Below, piece after piece: positions 1-8,754 of a stretch of DNA of 64,000 nucleotides. Position 1 is the first letter of the stretch. Every line of letters starts with the position of its first letter. Where the stretch lies: contig NZ_FPIY01000001.1 of NCBI RefSeq assembly GCF_900119145.1, forward strand, positions 434,001 to 498,000. The letters are read 5' to 3'. A model generated the notes under the pieces. The model was not told the DNA's origin. It saw nothing but the letters and a program-made list of their open reading frames with translations, and made no database searches. Origin of the DNA: Cellulophaga fucicola (GTDB lineage Bacteria; Bacteroidota; Bacteroidia; Flavobacteriales; Flavobacteriaceae). The position numbers were made by a program, and so were the translations under genes.

Positions 1-484
1 ATAATGAACCAAAGCTCATAGCAGAAACATTTATAGCAGAAGCTGGTCTAAATGGTTTTTTTCTTTTATTGTAAGCACCAATAACTTTAGCACAAGGTAA
101 AAATGTTTTGTCTTTTGCGTTTGGATGGTTATCATCAATTTTATATGCCATCATTTGGTTTTTTACAAAAATATGCTGGTGTGCATATACATCTCTGTCT
201 GTACCAAAACCTTCATAATTGTTTTCGCTTTTAGCAGATGCATAAATCCATCCACGTTCTATACGATTAAAAGGTAACTCTTCTCTGTTGTTGGCAACAA
301 AGTATTGTCTCATTTCTGGACCAATACTCTCTAACATATAACGTATATGTCCTACAATTGGAAAGTTATGAGATATTGTGTGCTTTTTCTGAAAAAAGAT
401 ATCGCGTATTGCAACTATGGCTAGTCCAATAATTACCCATATCCACCAAGAGATATTAGATAAAAAAGTTAAAAATGAATCCAT
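1..484 (-). CDS. FMN-binding glutamate synthase family protein (N-terminal part, gene runs off left edge)
   Basis: The ATG at 484-482 opens a frame that stays open to the window edge (161 codons). The translation starts with a membrane-anchor-like stretch (about residues 4-30, rich in W, I, V), continues through a region containing PIVGHIRYMLESIGPEMRQY, and reaches NVSAMSFGSL at the edge. The last motif is typical of the FMN-binding domain of glutamate-synthase-like proteins (COG0069). These stand-alone proteins carry a TM anchor and are related to the GltB synthase domain; their true substrate is often unknown. The catalytic FMN/Fe-S part lies outside the window. A TATTTTTG -7 box at 558-551 supports this start. 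Family call is from motif recognition, not a search. Confidence 0.8.
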   Translation of the reverse strand, partial: MDSFLTFLSNISWWIWVIIGLAIVAIRDIFFQKKHTISHNFPIVGHIRYMLESIGPEMRQYFVANNREELPFNRIERGWIYASAKSENNYEGFGTDRDVYAHQHIFVKNQMMAYKIDDNHPNAKDKTFLPCAKVIGAYNKRKKPFRPASAINVSAMSFGSL

Positions 485-550
485 TAAATGTAAGTTAGTT
501 TGGCGTTATACTTGTTTTAAGAAAGAAATATAATGCTCATAATTATACTG

Positions 551-558
551 CAAAAATA
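551..558 (-). promoter_or_regulatory. Bacteroidota -7 box (TATTTTTG) for the glutamate-synthase-family gene
   Basis: On the minus strand TATTTTTG matches the Bacteroidota sigma consensus TAnnTTTG. It lies about 67 bases before the ATG at 484. No TTG at -33 spacing is obvious, so this is a prediction from the -7 match only. Confidence 0.45.
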
Positions 559-592
559 CCAAAACAATATGTATTTAATACATAGCTGAATT

Positions 593-1873
593 TTATTTAT
601 TTAAATAATCCAAGCTCATCTCAGTTAGTGTTTTAACACCTAAAAGCATTCCTGCATCGTCTATTTTAAAGTCAGGCGTATGATGTGGGTAAGCCTCGGT
701 AGATCCAGGTGTCATTCCTCCTAAAAAGAAATAAAAACCAGGAACAACTTCTTGAAAATAAGAGAAATCTTCACCACCAGTAGTTGCTTTTGTTAACTGC
801 ACATTAGTTGTACCAGCTACACGCTGCATTGTTGGTAGCATTTGGTTTACCAGATCAATATTGTTAAATGTTATAGAAGTCTGACTTTCTACTTCTAACG
901 TAGCGCTACCGCCATATGCTTTTGCAATAGTCTCTGTCATTTCTTTCATTCTACGTAAAATAACTTCACGCATTTCTGGGTTTAAAGTTCTAACTGTGCC
1001 AATTAGTTCTGCACTTTCTGGAATTATATTAAAACGCACACCACTAGTTATTTTGCCAACGGTAATAACAGCAGCTTCTTCAGTTAATTTAGATTCTCTA
1101 CTTATTATAGTTTGTAAACCATCTATAATTTTAGCAGAAATAAGAATAGGGTCTACACCAGACCAAGGTTGTGAGCCGTGTGTTTGTTTCCCTTTAACTT
1201 GTATAACAAAACGTTCTACAGCTGCCATAATACCCTCTGTTTTGTATTTAATAACACCTACAGGAGTAGCAGAATTTATATGTAAACCAAAAATAGCATC
1301 TACCTTAGGGTTTTCCATTACGCCTTCTTTTATCATTAAGGCAGCACCACCTTCTTCTCCTGGAGGTGCACCTTCTTCTGCAGGTTGAAAAATAAACTTA
1401 ACAGTACCTTTTATTTTATCTTTATTTTTGGCTAAAATCTCTGCAACACCCATTAATATAGCAGTATGTGTATCGTGTCCGCAAGCGTGCATTACACCAG
1501 TTTCTACTCCTAAGAACTGATCTGTAACATTAGACTTAAAAGGTAAATCGTTACGTTCTGTTACAGGTAAAGCATCTATATCTGCTCTTAAAGCAATTAC
1601 TTTTCCTGGTTTTTTACCTTTTAAAATACCTACAACACCAGTTACGGCAACACCTGTTTGCACTTCTATACCTAGACTTTTTAGGTGAGCAGCTATTTTT
1701 TCTGCGGTTTTAAATTCTCTGTTAGATAGTTCTGGGTTTTGATGAAAATGATGCCTCCATTCTATTACTTTAGCTTCAATGTTTTTGTATTCGCTATCTA
1801 AATTGTGCTTTTGTGCCTGTATAGCAAAGCCACAGAGCATAAGTCCTAAAATTAAATTGTTCTTTGTTTTCAT
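593..1873 (-). CDS. M20-family metallopeptidase / N-acyl amino acid amidohydrolase, exported
   Basis: This 426-residue protein has a cleavable signal peptide (residues 1-20, ending AIQA before Gln) and the M20D amidohydrolase fold. Metal and catalytic motifs are visible: RADIDALPV at 96-104, HACGHDTH at 129-136 and QPAEEG at 163-168. A GGEDFS motif lies in the C-terminal part. Family members hydrolyse N-acyl amino acids such as hippurate or IAA conjugates, or act as carboxypeptidases; the exact substrate cannot be read here. The signal peptide places it in the periplasm. Length is normal for the family. The GNAT gene lies 46 bp upstream in the same direction, so the two may be co-transcribed. 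Confidence 0.9.
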   Translation of the reverse strand: MKTKNNLILGLMLCGFAIQAQKHNLDSEYKNIEAKVIEWRHHFHQNPELSNREFKTAEKIAAHLKSLGIEVQTGVAVTGVVGILKGKKPGKVIALRADIDALPVTERNDLPFKSNVTDQFLGVETGVMHACGHDTHTAILMGVAEILAKNKDKIKGTVKFIFQPAEEGAPPGEEGGAALMIKEGVMENPKVDAIFGLHINSATPVGVIKYKTEGIMAAVERFVIQVKGKQTHGSQPWSGVDPILISAKIIDGLQTIISRESKLTEEAAVITVGKITSGVRFNIIPESAELIGTVRTLNPEMREVILRRMKEMTETIAKAYGGSATLEVESQTSITFNNIDLVNQMLPTMQRVAGTTNVQLTKATTGGEDFSYFQEVVPGFYFFLGGMTPGSTEAYPHHTPDFKIDDAGMLLGVKTLTEMSLDYLNK

Positions 1874-1919
1874 ATATAGTTTAGTTGATTGTTATATTGG
1901 TTTTTATCAATCTTAAAAA

Positions 1920-2381
1920 TTAAATTTTCATTCTCATATTAACTAGGTGTTCTTTAAATCCGGCTTTTTTATACGCTCTTAACGCAGCCGCATTTTCACT
2001 GTAAACATCTAATCGGACTTCGGTAATATTTTTTTCTTTTATCCATCTAAATAAAAAATCTATAATACTTTTGTTTACGCCTTTGCCACGTTGTTCAGGA
2101 TCTACATACATAAAACCTAAATATGCATATTTACTATGTTTTAAGTGAGATTTAGCAGGAGTAATAGTAGCGTAAGCAGAACCAATAAGTTTATCCTCTA
2201 AAGTAGCAACAGCAACCGCAGTAGCATCATCTTTTAATAAATTTTCTATACTGTAGTAAGAAATTGGATCTGGTTTTAATGTTTCATCAAAAGGACGTTC
2301 GGCTTTAATAATTCCTTGTTCAAAAGACTTTAAAACTGCAATATCTTCTGTAGTAGCCAATCTAATCTTAATTTCTTTCAA
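1920..2381 (-). CDS. GNAT family N-acetyltransferase
   Basis: A 153-residue single-domain GCN5-related acetyltransferase. The acetyl-CoA binding motif A is visible as QRGKG at 97-101, and motif B as AAALRAYKKAGFKE at 131-144. It starts MKEIKIRLAT, a usual N-terminal beta strand for the family. The acceptor substrate cannot be deduced. It lies directly upstream of the M20 amidohydrolase on the same strand and divergent from the UvrD-type helicase. Full-length and intact. Confidence 0.88.
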   Translation of the reverse strand: MKEIKIRLATTEDIAVLKSFEQGIIKAERPFDETLKPDPISYYSIENLLKDDATAVAVATLEDKLIGSAYATITPAKSHLKHSKYAYLGFMYVDPEQRGKGVNKSIIDFLFRWIKEKNITEVRLDVYSENAAALRAYKKAGFKEHLVNMRMKI

Positions 2382-2534
2382 TGTAATTTGTATTTTTAAT
2401 TGTAGTATTTCCTAAAGATATTTAAAATATGAAAGAATGTAGATTTATTGTTTATAATTATTGATACTACTTGTTTTATCTAGTGTTAATTATGGTTAAA
2501 TTTACACTTCTCTAAATTATATAAGAAAAATCTA

Positions 2535-4856
2535 TTGGAAGAATTTATTGCCCAACTAAACGAGGCACAAAAAGCACCAGTTTTACATACTAAAGGACCG
2601 TTAATGGTAATTGCCGGAGCAGGTTCTGGTAAAACTAGGGTATTAACATATCGTATTGCATATTTAATACAACAAGGTGTAGACCCGTTTAATATTTTGT
2701 CGCTTACGTTTACCAATAAGGCTGCAAGAGAAATGAAAATTCGTATTGCAGATATTGCAGGTAGTGCAGAAACTAAGAGTTTATGGATGGGAACTTTTCA
2801 TTCTATATTTGCTAAACTATTGCGTTTTGAGGCAGATAAATTAGGGTATCCTAATAACTTTACTATTTACGACACACAAGATTCACAACGTTTAATTGCT
2901 TCTATTATTAAGGAGATGCAACTAGATAAGGATATCTATAAATACAAGCAAATACAAAATAGAATATCATCTTATAAAAATAGTTTAATTACAGTAAAGG
3001 CCTATTTTAATAATCCAGATTTAATAGAGGCAGATGCAATGGCAAAACGCCCGCGTACTGGTGAAATTTACAAGAATTATGTAGATCGTTGTTTTAAAGC
3101 TGGAGCAATGGATTTTGATGATTTATTATTAAAAACCAACGAGCTTTTAAATGTATTTCCTGAAGTTTTACAGAAGTATCAGAACAGGTTTCAGTATATT
3201 ATGGTTGATGAGTACCAGGATACAAACCACTCGCAATACCTAATTGTAAAAGCATTATCAGATAAATTCCAGAACATTTGTGTTGTGGGAGATGATGCAC
3301 AAAGTATTTATTCTTTTAGAGGGGCAAACATTAGTAATATTCTAAACTTTCAGAAAGATTATGATAATGTTGCAATGTATAGACTAGAACAAAATTACCG
3401 TTCTACAAGAAACATTGTAAATGCAGCTAACTCTATTATAGAGAAAAACAAAAATCAGTTAGAAAAAGTAGTTTGGACGTCTAATGATGACGGACCATTA
3501 ATAAAAGTACATCGAAGTATTACAGACGCGGAAGAAGGTAGATTTGTTTCTAGCACTATTTTTGATACTAGGATGAATGAGCATTTACACAATGGTGAAT
3601 TTGCTGTTCTTTACCGTACAAACTCACAATCTAGAGCAATAGAAGATGCGTTGCGTAAAAGAGATATTCCGTATAGAATATATGGAGGATTGTCTTTTTA
3701 TCAACGTAAAGAAATTAAAGATGTTTTAGCTTACTTACGCTTGGTAATTAACCCTAAAGATGAAGAGGCTTTAAAACGTATTATTAACTTTCCTGGACGT
3801 GGAATAGGACAAACAACCATAGATAAGTTAATGGTAACTGCCAACCATTACGGTCGTTCTATCTTCGAGGTTATGGAGAATATAGATAAAATAGATCTAA
3901 AAATAAACTCCGGAACTAAGCGTAGATTATCCGAGTTTGTTAATATGATAAAAGGTTTTCAGATTATGAATAAAGGGGCAGATGCCTTTTCTTTATCTGA
4001 GCACGTTGCTAAAAAAACCGGAATTCTTTTAGAGTTTAAAAAGGATGGTACACCAGAAGGTATTGCCAAAATGGAAAACATAGAAGAACTTTTAAATGGT
4101 ATAAAAGACTTTGTTGAAGGACAAATGGAATTAGCCGATGCAACGGGTAATATTGCAGAGTTTTTAGAGGATGTTGCACTTGCTACAGATTTAGATAACG
4201 ATAAAGGAGATGATGACCGTGTAGCACTTATGACTATACATATGGCAAAAGGATTAGAATTTCCGCACGTATTTATAGTTGGTATGGAAGAAGATTTGTT
4301 CCCTTCAGCAATGAGTATGAGCACCCGTACAGAGTTAGAGGAGGAGCGTAGGTTGTTTTATGTGGCGTTAACGCGAGCGGAAAAGCAAGCATATTTAACC
4401 TACACAGAGAGTAGGTACCGTTGGGGTAAACTAGTAGATGCAGAGCCAAGTAGGTTTATAGAGGAAATAGATGAAAAATATATAGAGAATTTAACTCCGG
4501 TTAGCAACTATAAATATAAATCTTTAATTGATAAAAATATCTTTGGCGAGGTAGATAAAAGTAGGTTAAGACAAGTTAAACCAGTTTCTGGTATTGCGCC
4601 AACTACTGTAAAACCTAATGAAAATCAATTACGTAAGCTAAGAAAATTACGACCAGAATTAGCAAATCCTGTAAGTAATAATTCGGACTTAGATCCAAGT
4701 CTAGTAGAAGGTGCTGCTGTTAATCATTCTAGATTTGGTAGAGGTGTTATTATTAAAATTGATGGTGTAGGAAACGATAAAAAAGCAGAAATAAAGTTTG
4801 ATAAAGGGGATATTAAAAAACTCTTACTACGTTTTGCTAAATTAGAAGTACTGTAA
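2535..4856 (+). CDS. UvrD/PcrA-type ATP-dependent DNA helicase (SF1A)
   Basis: A 773-residue superfamily 1A 3'-5' helicase. Motifs in order: Walker A AGAGSGKT at 27-34, TFTNKAAREMK (motif Ia) near 60, DEYQDTN (Walker B) near 226, GDDAQSIYSFRGA, QNYRSTRNI, and TIHMAKGLEF late in domain 2A. The C-terminal end (SRFGRGVIIKIDG and onward) resembles the PcrA/UvrD Tudor-like tail that contacts RNA polymerase or UvrB. The start is a TTG at 2535: no ATG is nearby, and EEFIAQLNEAQ fits the family N-terminus exactly. Expected roles are excision repair, removal of recombination intermediates and replication restart. Length is usual for the family. Confidence 0.93.
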   Translation: MEEFIAQLNEAQKAPVLHTKGPLMVIAGAGSGKTRVLTYRIAYLIQQGVDPFNILSLTFTNKAAREMKIRIADIAGSAETKSLWMGTFHSIFAKLLRFEADKLGYPNNFTIYDTQDSQRLIASIIKEMQLDKDIYKYKQIQNRISSYKNSLITVKAYFNNPDLIEADAMAKRPRTGEIYKNYVDRCFKAGAMDFDDLLLKTNELLNVFPEVLQKYQNRFQYIMVDEYQDTNHSQYLIVKALSDKFQNICVVGDDAQSIYSFRGANISNILNFQKDYDNVAMYRLEQNYRSTRNIVNAANSIIEKNKNQLEKVVWTSNDDGPLIKVHRSITDAEEGRFVSSTIFDTRMNEHLHNGEFAVLYRTNSQSRAIEDALRKRDIPYRIYGGLSFYQRKEIKDVLAYLRLVINPKDEEALKRIINFPGRGIGQTTIDKLMVTANHYGRSIFEVMENIDKIDLKINSGTKRRLSEFVNMIKGFQIMNKGADAFSLSEHVAKKTGILLEFKKDGTPEGIAKMENIEELLNGIKDFVEGQMELADATGNIAEFLEDVALATDLDNDKGDDDRVALMTIHMAKGLEFPHVFIVGMEEDLFPSAMSMSTRTELEEERRLFYVALTRAEKQAYLTYTESRYRWGKLVDAEPSRFIEEIDEKYIENLTPVSNYKYKSLIDKNIFGEVDKSRLRQVKPVSGIAPTTVKPNENQLRKLRKLRPELANPVSNNSDLDPSLVEGAAVNHSRFGRGVIIKIDGVGNDKKAEIKFDKGDIKKLLLRFAKLEVL

Positions 4857-4934
4857 ACAGGGATGTAATTTTCCTACTAAATGGTTTTATTTGTATTATA
4901 TTTAAAATGAATAATAACTATAAAACCAACCAAT

Positions 4935-5537
4935 ATGATTTTTTACGGGTCTAATTCATCACATTTAAAATCCAAATCTACAAGGCAAATACCTTGTAGT
5001 AATTGTAAAGAAAGTTCTAAGTTTAATATAGAAATATATGGTAAGTATGCCCATTTGTATTGGATTCCTATTTTTCCAATAGGTAAAACAGGTGCTGCGG
5101 TATGTACTAATTGTAATACCGTTTTTGAACCAAGACAAATGGATCATAACTTAAAGTTAGAATACAAAAATGTAAAAGGAGAAGCTAAAACTCCAGTAAA
5201 ACATTTTTCAGCTTTATTTATAATAGGACTTTTAATAGCAGGTTTTAGCTTTTCTTCTTTTTTAGATGGAAAAAATACGGAGGACTATATTAGTGAACCA
5301 CAGGTTAGTGATGTGTACAGGTATAAAACAGAAGATAATAATTATTCTACAATGAAAATAGCATCAATTTCTGATAGTATTTATATTATGGATAACGAAT
5401 ATTATACAGACAAAAAATCAGGAATTAGCGAAATAAACCTTGCTAAAAATTATACTAAAGAACAATACGGTTATACTGTAGAGGAATTAAAAGACTTGTA
5501 TAAAGATCAGATTATTTATCAGATAGATAGAGATTAG
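4935..5537 (+). CDS. Zinc-ribbon membrane protein of unknown function
   Basis: This 200-residue protein begins with a zinc-ribbon-like arrangement, Cys21-x2-Cys24 and Cys57-x2-Cys60, on the cytoplasmic side. One transmembrane helix follows (about residues 92-110, SALFIIGLLIAGFSFSSFL), then a polar C-terminal domain of about 85 residues that would be periplasmic. I do not recognise a named family. The start ATG is 78 bp after the helicase stop, so they could share a transcript. Possible roles such as a sensor or membrane-tethered regulator are speculation. Confidence 0.75.
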   Translation: MIFYGSNSSHLKSKSTRQIPCSNCKESSKFNIEIYGKYAHLYWIPIFPIGKTGAAVCTNCNTVFEPRQMDHNLKLEYKNVKGEAKTPVKHFSALFIIGLLIAGFSFSSFLDGKNTEDYISEPQVSDVYRYKTEDNNYSTMKIASISDSIYIMDNEYYTDKKSGISEINLAKNYTKEQYGYTVEELKDLYKDQIIYQIDRD

Positions 5538-5618
5538 GTCTATGTAAGTTTTTGCAGTGTGGCGAGACTAATTTAGGTAGTAAAAAATTACTGTTATTAG
5601 TTTTTAAAACAAAAAAAT

Positions 5619-6239
5619 ATGGCTCAGTTTATTAAAATATATTCAGATAATCCAAACCCTGCAGCAATTAAAAAGGTTGTAGATGTTCTAAAAAAAGGAG
5701 GCTTAATAATATATCCAACAGATACAGTATATGGTCTTGGGTGCGATATTACAAATACAAAAGCCTTAGAGAAAATTGCGCGTATTAAAGGAGTAAAATT
5801 GGCAAAAGCAAACTTCTCTTTTATTTGTGCAGATTTAAGTAATTTATCTGAATATGTAAAACAGATAGATACAGCTACATTTAAAATTTTAAAAAGAGCA
5901 TTACCTGGTCCTTATACATTTATTCTTCCTGGTAACAATAACTTACCAAAAGACTTTAAAAAGAAAAAAACAGTAGGTATACGTGTGCCAGATAACTCTA
6001 TAGCTAATGCACTGGTTAAAGCACTTGGCAACCCTATAGTTTCTACATCTATTAGAGATGAAGATGAATTGTTAGAATACACTACAGATCCTGAGTTAAT
6101 TTATGAGAAATGGGACAATCTAGTAGATATTGTAATAGATGGTGGTTATGGCGATAATACAGCGTCTACGGTTGTAGATTTGTCAGATGGTGAGCCAGAA
6201 ATTATTAGAGAAGGTAAAGGAGATATAGATATATTTTAA
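5619..6239 (+). CDS. tsaC: L-threonylcarbamoyladenylate synthase (TsaC/YrdC/Sua5 type)
   Basis: A 206-residue YrdC-domain protein. It makes threonylcarbamoyl-AMP from ATP, threonine and bicarbonate, the first step of the t6A37 modification of ANN-decoding tRNAs. The signature PTDTVYGLG sits at 33-41, followed by KGVKLAKANFSFIC and the GPYTFILPG and VGIRVPD blocks. It has no C-terminal Sua5 domain, so it is the short form. It starts at an ATG after an A-rich stretch and ends just before a strong bidirectional terminator shared with the convergent ompA-like gene. Confidence 0.92.
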   Translation: MAQFIKIYSDNPNPAAIKKVVDVLKKGGLIIYPTDTVYGLGCDITNTKALEKIARIKGVKLAKANFSFICADLSNLSEYVKQIDTATFKILKRALPGPYTFILPGNNNLPKDFKKKKTVGIRVPDNSIANALVKALGNPIVSTSIRDEDELLEYTTDPELIYEKWDNLVDIVIDGGYGDNTASTVVDLSDGEPEIIREGKGDIDIF

Positions 6240-6263
6240 TTATAAAATTAAAATACTAGTAAT

Positions 6264-6299
6264 AAAAAAAGCCTCGCATTTTGCGAGGCTTTTCTTTTT
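6264..6299. terminator. Bidirectional intrinsic terminator between tsaC and the OmpA-like gene
   Basis: GCCTCGCA at 6271-6278 pairs with TGCGAGGC at 6282-6289 around a TTT loop. A run of A precedes and a run of T follows, so the hairpin can end transcripts from both converging genes. Confidence 0.9.
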
Positions 6300-6315
6300 G
6301 TAATAAACAGTATTA

Positions 6316-7173
6316 CTATTTGTTAATTGCAGGATCTTTCATTCCTTCTTCGATCATACTATAGAATTGATCAATTTTAGGAAGAACTACAATTCTTGTT
6401 CTTCTGTTCTTAGCTTTATCTGTAGAAGATACTGGTACGTATTGAGATCTACCAGCAGCAGTCATACGTTTAGGATCTACACCGTATTCAGTTTGTAAAA
6501 GACGAACTACAGAAGTAGCACGCTTAACACTTAAATCCCAGTTGTCTAATAAAACACCTTTTCTGTAAGATACAGCATCTGTATGTCCTTCAACCATAAA
6601 TTCAAAATCTGGCTTGTTGTTTACAACTTGTGCAACTTTACCTAATACTTCTTTAGCACGTGTTGCTACGTTATAGCTACCACTGCTAAATAATAATTTA
6701 TCAGATATAGATACAAAAACAACACCTTTTTCTACACTAATTTGAATATCCTCATCATCTAAGTTTCCAAGAACACCTTTTAAACTTTGTACTAAAGAAA
6801 GGTTTACAGAATCTCTACGTGTAATAGCATCATTTAATTTACGAATAGTTAAATCTTTTTCTTGTAAACTTTCCAAAGACTTCTCTAAATTTTGAGCTCC
6901 TTTAGCAGATAAATCTGTTAAGTTACCCATATTATCTACTAATACTTGATTGTTAGCTTTAAGGAAATCGTTTTGATCTTCTAAAGTTCTTAATCTAGCA
7001 GTAGCTGTTGCCTTCTCTTCAATACAGCTGTTTAATTTTACTGTAGCTGAATTTAATAAATCTTCAGTTTCTTTATTTTTTGTTTCTAACTCCGCATATT
7101 TCTTTTGCGATACGCAAGAAGATAATAATATTGTAGCTCCTAAAACGCCTAAAAAAATCTTTTTCATATTCAT
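6316..7173 (-). CDS. OmpA-family peptidoglycan-associated lipoprotein
   Basis: A lipoprotein with a type II signal peptide (MKKIFLGVLGATILLSSC), a coiled-coil middle (about residues 20-125, heptad-rich with many E, K, L) and a C-terminal OmpA-like peptidoglycan-binding domain. Visible in that domain are VEGHTDAVSYR, NWDLSVKRATSVVRLL and GRSQY, followed by NRRTRIVVLPK. It should link the outer membrane to the murein. An open frame extends upstream to 7200, but that TTG overlaps the TAATTTTG -7 box at 7205-7198, so the ATG at 7173 (or 7167, three residues later) is the real start. Confidence 0.9.
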   Translation of the reverse strand: MNMKKIFLGVLGATILLSSCVSQKKYAELETKNKETEDLLNSATVKLNSCIEEKATATARLRTLEDQNDFLKANNQVLVDNMGNLTDLSAKGAQNLEKSLESLQEKDLTIRKLNDAITRRDSVNLSLVQSLKGVLGNLDDEDIQISVEKGVVFVSISDKLLFSSGSYNVATRAKEVLGKVAQVVNNKPDFEFMVEGHTDAVSYRKGVLLDNWDLSVKRATSVVRLLQTEYGVDPKRMTAAGRSQYVPVSSTDKAKNRRTRIVVLPKIDQFYSMIEEGMKDPAINK

Positions 7174-7197
7174 ATTACTATTAATTGTTAATTGGTT

Positions 7198-7205
7198 CAA
7201 AATTA
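7198..7205 (-). promoter_or_regulatory. -7 box (TAATTTTG) for the OmpA-like lipoprotein gene
   Basis: Minus-strand TAATTTTG matches TAnnTTTG and lies 24 bases before the ATG at 7173. It overlaps the most upstream possible start codon and therefore argues against it. Confidence 0.55.
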
Positions 7206-7240
7206 TATAAAATGTTCTATCTATTGGTACTATAATTTAG

Positions 7241-8245
7241 TTAATCTTTTACTAAATTGTTAAACTCTTTACTACCATTTACGAAATAAGACCACACAAT
7301 GGACTTAATTTTGTGATATTTTTTGTGTTTCACTTTTAAATCTCTCTTTTTTAGTGTTTTGGGAATATTCCAGTAAAAACTAAAGTGAGCTTTTATGATT
7401 GCAAAAAAGTGCGAAAATCGTAATTGTGTCAAGAAACGTATACCTGCTATACCATCCAACAACAACCTTGCCAGAACTATAAAAATAGCCTTTTGTATTG
7501 GTATATTTTTTATGATGCTAAAAAGTGAATTTCTAAAGTTTAAAAACGTCTTTTTAGGGTTCATTTCGCTAAGTGTAGATCCTCCTATATGATAAACTGT
7601 AGATGTGCCAACATACATAACTTGTAGGTTCATATTTTGAGCACGCCAACATAAATCTATTTCTTCTTGGTGAGCAAAATAATCCTCATCAAAACCACCT
7701 AAAGTAGTAAAGGTAGATTTACGAATAAAAAGGCAAGCACCACTAGCCCAAAAAATAGGAGTTGTATCGTTATACTGACCTTTATCTTCTTCTAATGTGT
7801 CAAAAATTCTTCCTCTACAAAAAGGATATCCAAAACTATCTAAAAAACCACCACCTGCACCAGCATATTCAAAATGTGTTTTCTTTTTTAGATCTAATAT
7901 TTTAGGTTGTATAATTACGGTATCTATATTTTTTGTAAAATGATCTGCAATAGGTGAAAGCCAATTTGGTGTAACTTCTACATCAGAATTAAGTAAACAA
8001 AAAACATCTGCATCAATATGTTGTAAAGCATCGTTATAGCCTTTAGCATAACCACCATTTATTTTATTTTCTACAATGCCTATACTTGGATAGTTTTCTT
8101 TAATAAATGCTATAGAATTGTCTGTAGAAGCATTGTCTGCAACATATATTTTATAATTGTTAGAGTATTCTAAAACAGAAGGTAGAAAGCGCTCAAGGAG
8201 TTTAACACCGTTCCAATTTAAAATAACAACTGCAATTTTAAGCAT
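7241..8245 (-). CDS. Glycosyltransferase family 2
   Basis: A 334-residue GT-A-fold glycosyltransferase. The nucleotide-sugar binding start VVILNWNG is at 6-13, DNAST at 37-41, and the metal-binding NSD (DxD-like) at 86-88 in LLNSDVEV. Later blocks GGFDEDYFAHQEEIDLCWRA fit the rhamnosyltransferase-like branch that acts on cell-surface polysaccharides. A C-terminal hydrophobic helix (about 248-262) may help membrane association. The donor and acceptor cannot be told. No polysaccharide cluster surrounds it. Its -7 box overlaps the stop codon of the HsdR-like gene. Confidence 0.9.
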   Translation of the reverse strand: MLKIAVVILNWNGVKLLERFLPSVLEYSNNYKIYVADNASTDNSIAFIKENYPSIGIVENKINGGYAKGYNDALQHIDADVFCLLNSDVEVTPNWLSPIADHFTKNIDTVIIQPKILDLKKKTHFEYAGAGGGFLDSFGYPFCRGRIFDTLEEDKGQYNDTTPIFWASGACLFIRKSTFTTLGGFDEDYFAHQEEIDLCWRAQNMNLQVMYVGTSTVYHIGGSTLSEMNPKKTFLNFRNSLFSIIKNIPIQKAIFIVLARLLLDGIAGIRFLTQLRFSHFFAIIKAHFSFYWNIPKTLKKRDLKVKHKKYHKIKSIVWSYFVNGSKEFNNLVKD

Positions 8246-8276
8246 ATTAAAATCTAATTTTTTATAGGTTCTACTA

Positions 8277-8284
8277 CAAATTTA
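8277..8284 (-). promoter_or_regulatory. -7 box (TAAATTTG) for the glycosyltransferase
   Basis: Minus-strand TAAATTTG fits TAnnTTTG, 31 bases before the ATG at 8245. It overlaps the stop codon of the upstream HsdR-like gene, so the glycosyltransferase probably has its own promoter. Confidence 0.5.
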
Positions 8285-8728
8285 ACTGTTAAAATCAGGA
8301 ATGTCACGTAAAAACTCATAATTATCTTTAGTGGCATCTGTTTTACAGTAAAAATGATTTAATCCGTTAGTAACCATTAAGAAATTGGCGTCTAACTGCA
8401 TATTGTATCTTGCAATTTGGTCAAAAGTAGTTTGTGTAATGTTTATTTCTGGAGCTTTACATTCTACTAAAACATCTATGCTTCCGTTTGGTTTAAAAAT
8501 AACAACATCGTACCTTTTTTTTAAGTCGTTAATAACCAGTTGTTTTTCGACATTAATAAGACTTATGGGGTATTTTTTATGATAAATTAGATGATGTACC
8601 ACATGTTGTCTAACCCATTCTTCGGGTTGTAGTACCACAAACTTTTTTCTTATCACATCAAATATATAGACTTTATTTTCGCTATTTTTGAAACGGAAGT
8701 TGTACGAATAAAAGTTAAGCTTCTGCAT
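8282..8728 (-). CDS. Stand-alone type I restriction HsdR N-terminal-domain protein (PD-(D/E)xK nuclease fold)
   Basis: A 148-residue protein that is almost entirely a PD-(D/E)xK nuclease domain. The pieces seen are KRYDVVIF (Asp74), VLVECKAP (Glu89, Lys91) and QIARYN (104-109), the usual HSDR_N order. No helicase, methylase or specificity gene lies nearby, so it is not a restriction system. It is divergent from holA with 26 bp between starts. That placement suggests a housekeeping DNA-metabolism role, which is inference. The stretch between the two genes holds CAAATTTG, a near -7 palindrome usable in both directions. Confidence 0.82.
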   Translation of the reverse strand: MQKLNFYSYNFRFKNSENKVYIFDVIRKKFVVLQPEEWVRQHVVHHLIYHKKYPISLINVEKQLVINDLKKRYDVVIFKPNGSIDVLVECKAPEINITQTTFDQIARYNMQLDANFLMVTNGLNHFYCKTDATKDNYEFLRDIPDFNS

Positions 8729-8754
8729 ACTGCAAATTTGATGATTTTTTTTAA

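Noticed and set aside
996-1388. 130-residue plus-strand ORF inside the M20 gene
   Set aside because: Antisense shadow; the minus-strand product has full catalytic motifs.
3959-4324. 121-residue minus-strand ORF inside the UvrD-type helicase gene
   Set aside because: Antisense shadow of a clear helicase gene, with low-complexity Ser-rich translation.
8282-8728. A type I restriction-modification system
   Set aside because: No HsdM, HsdS or helicase part of HsdR; only the N-terminal nuclease domain is present beside holA.
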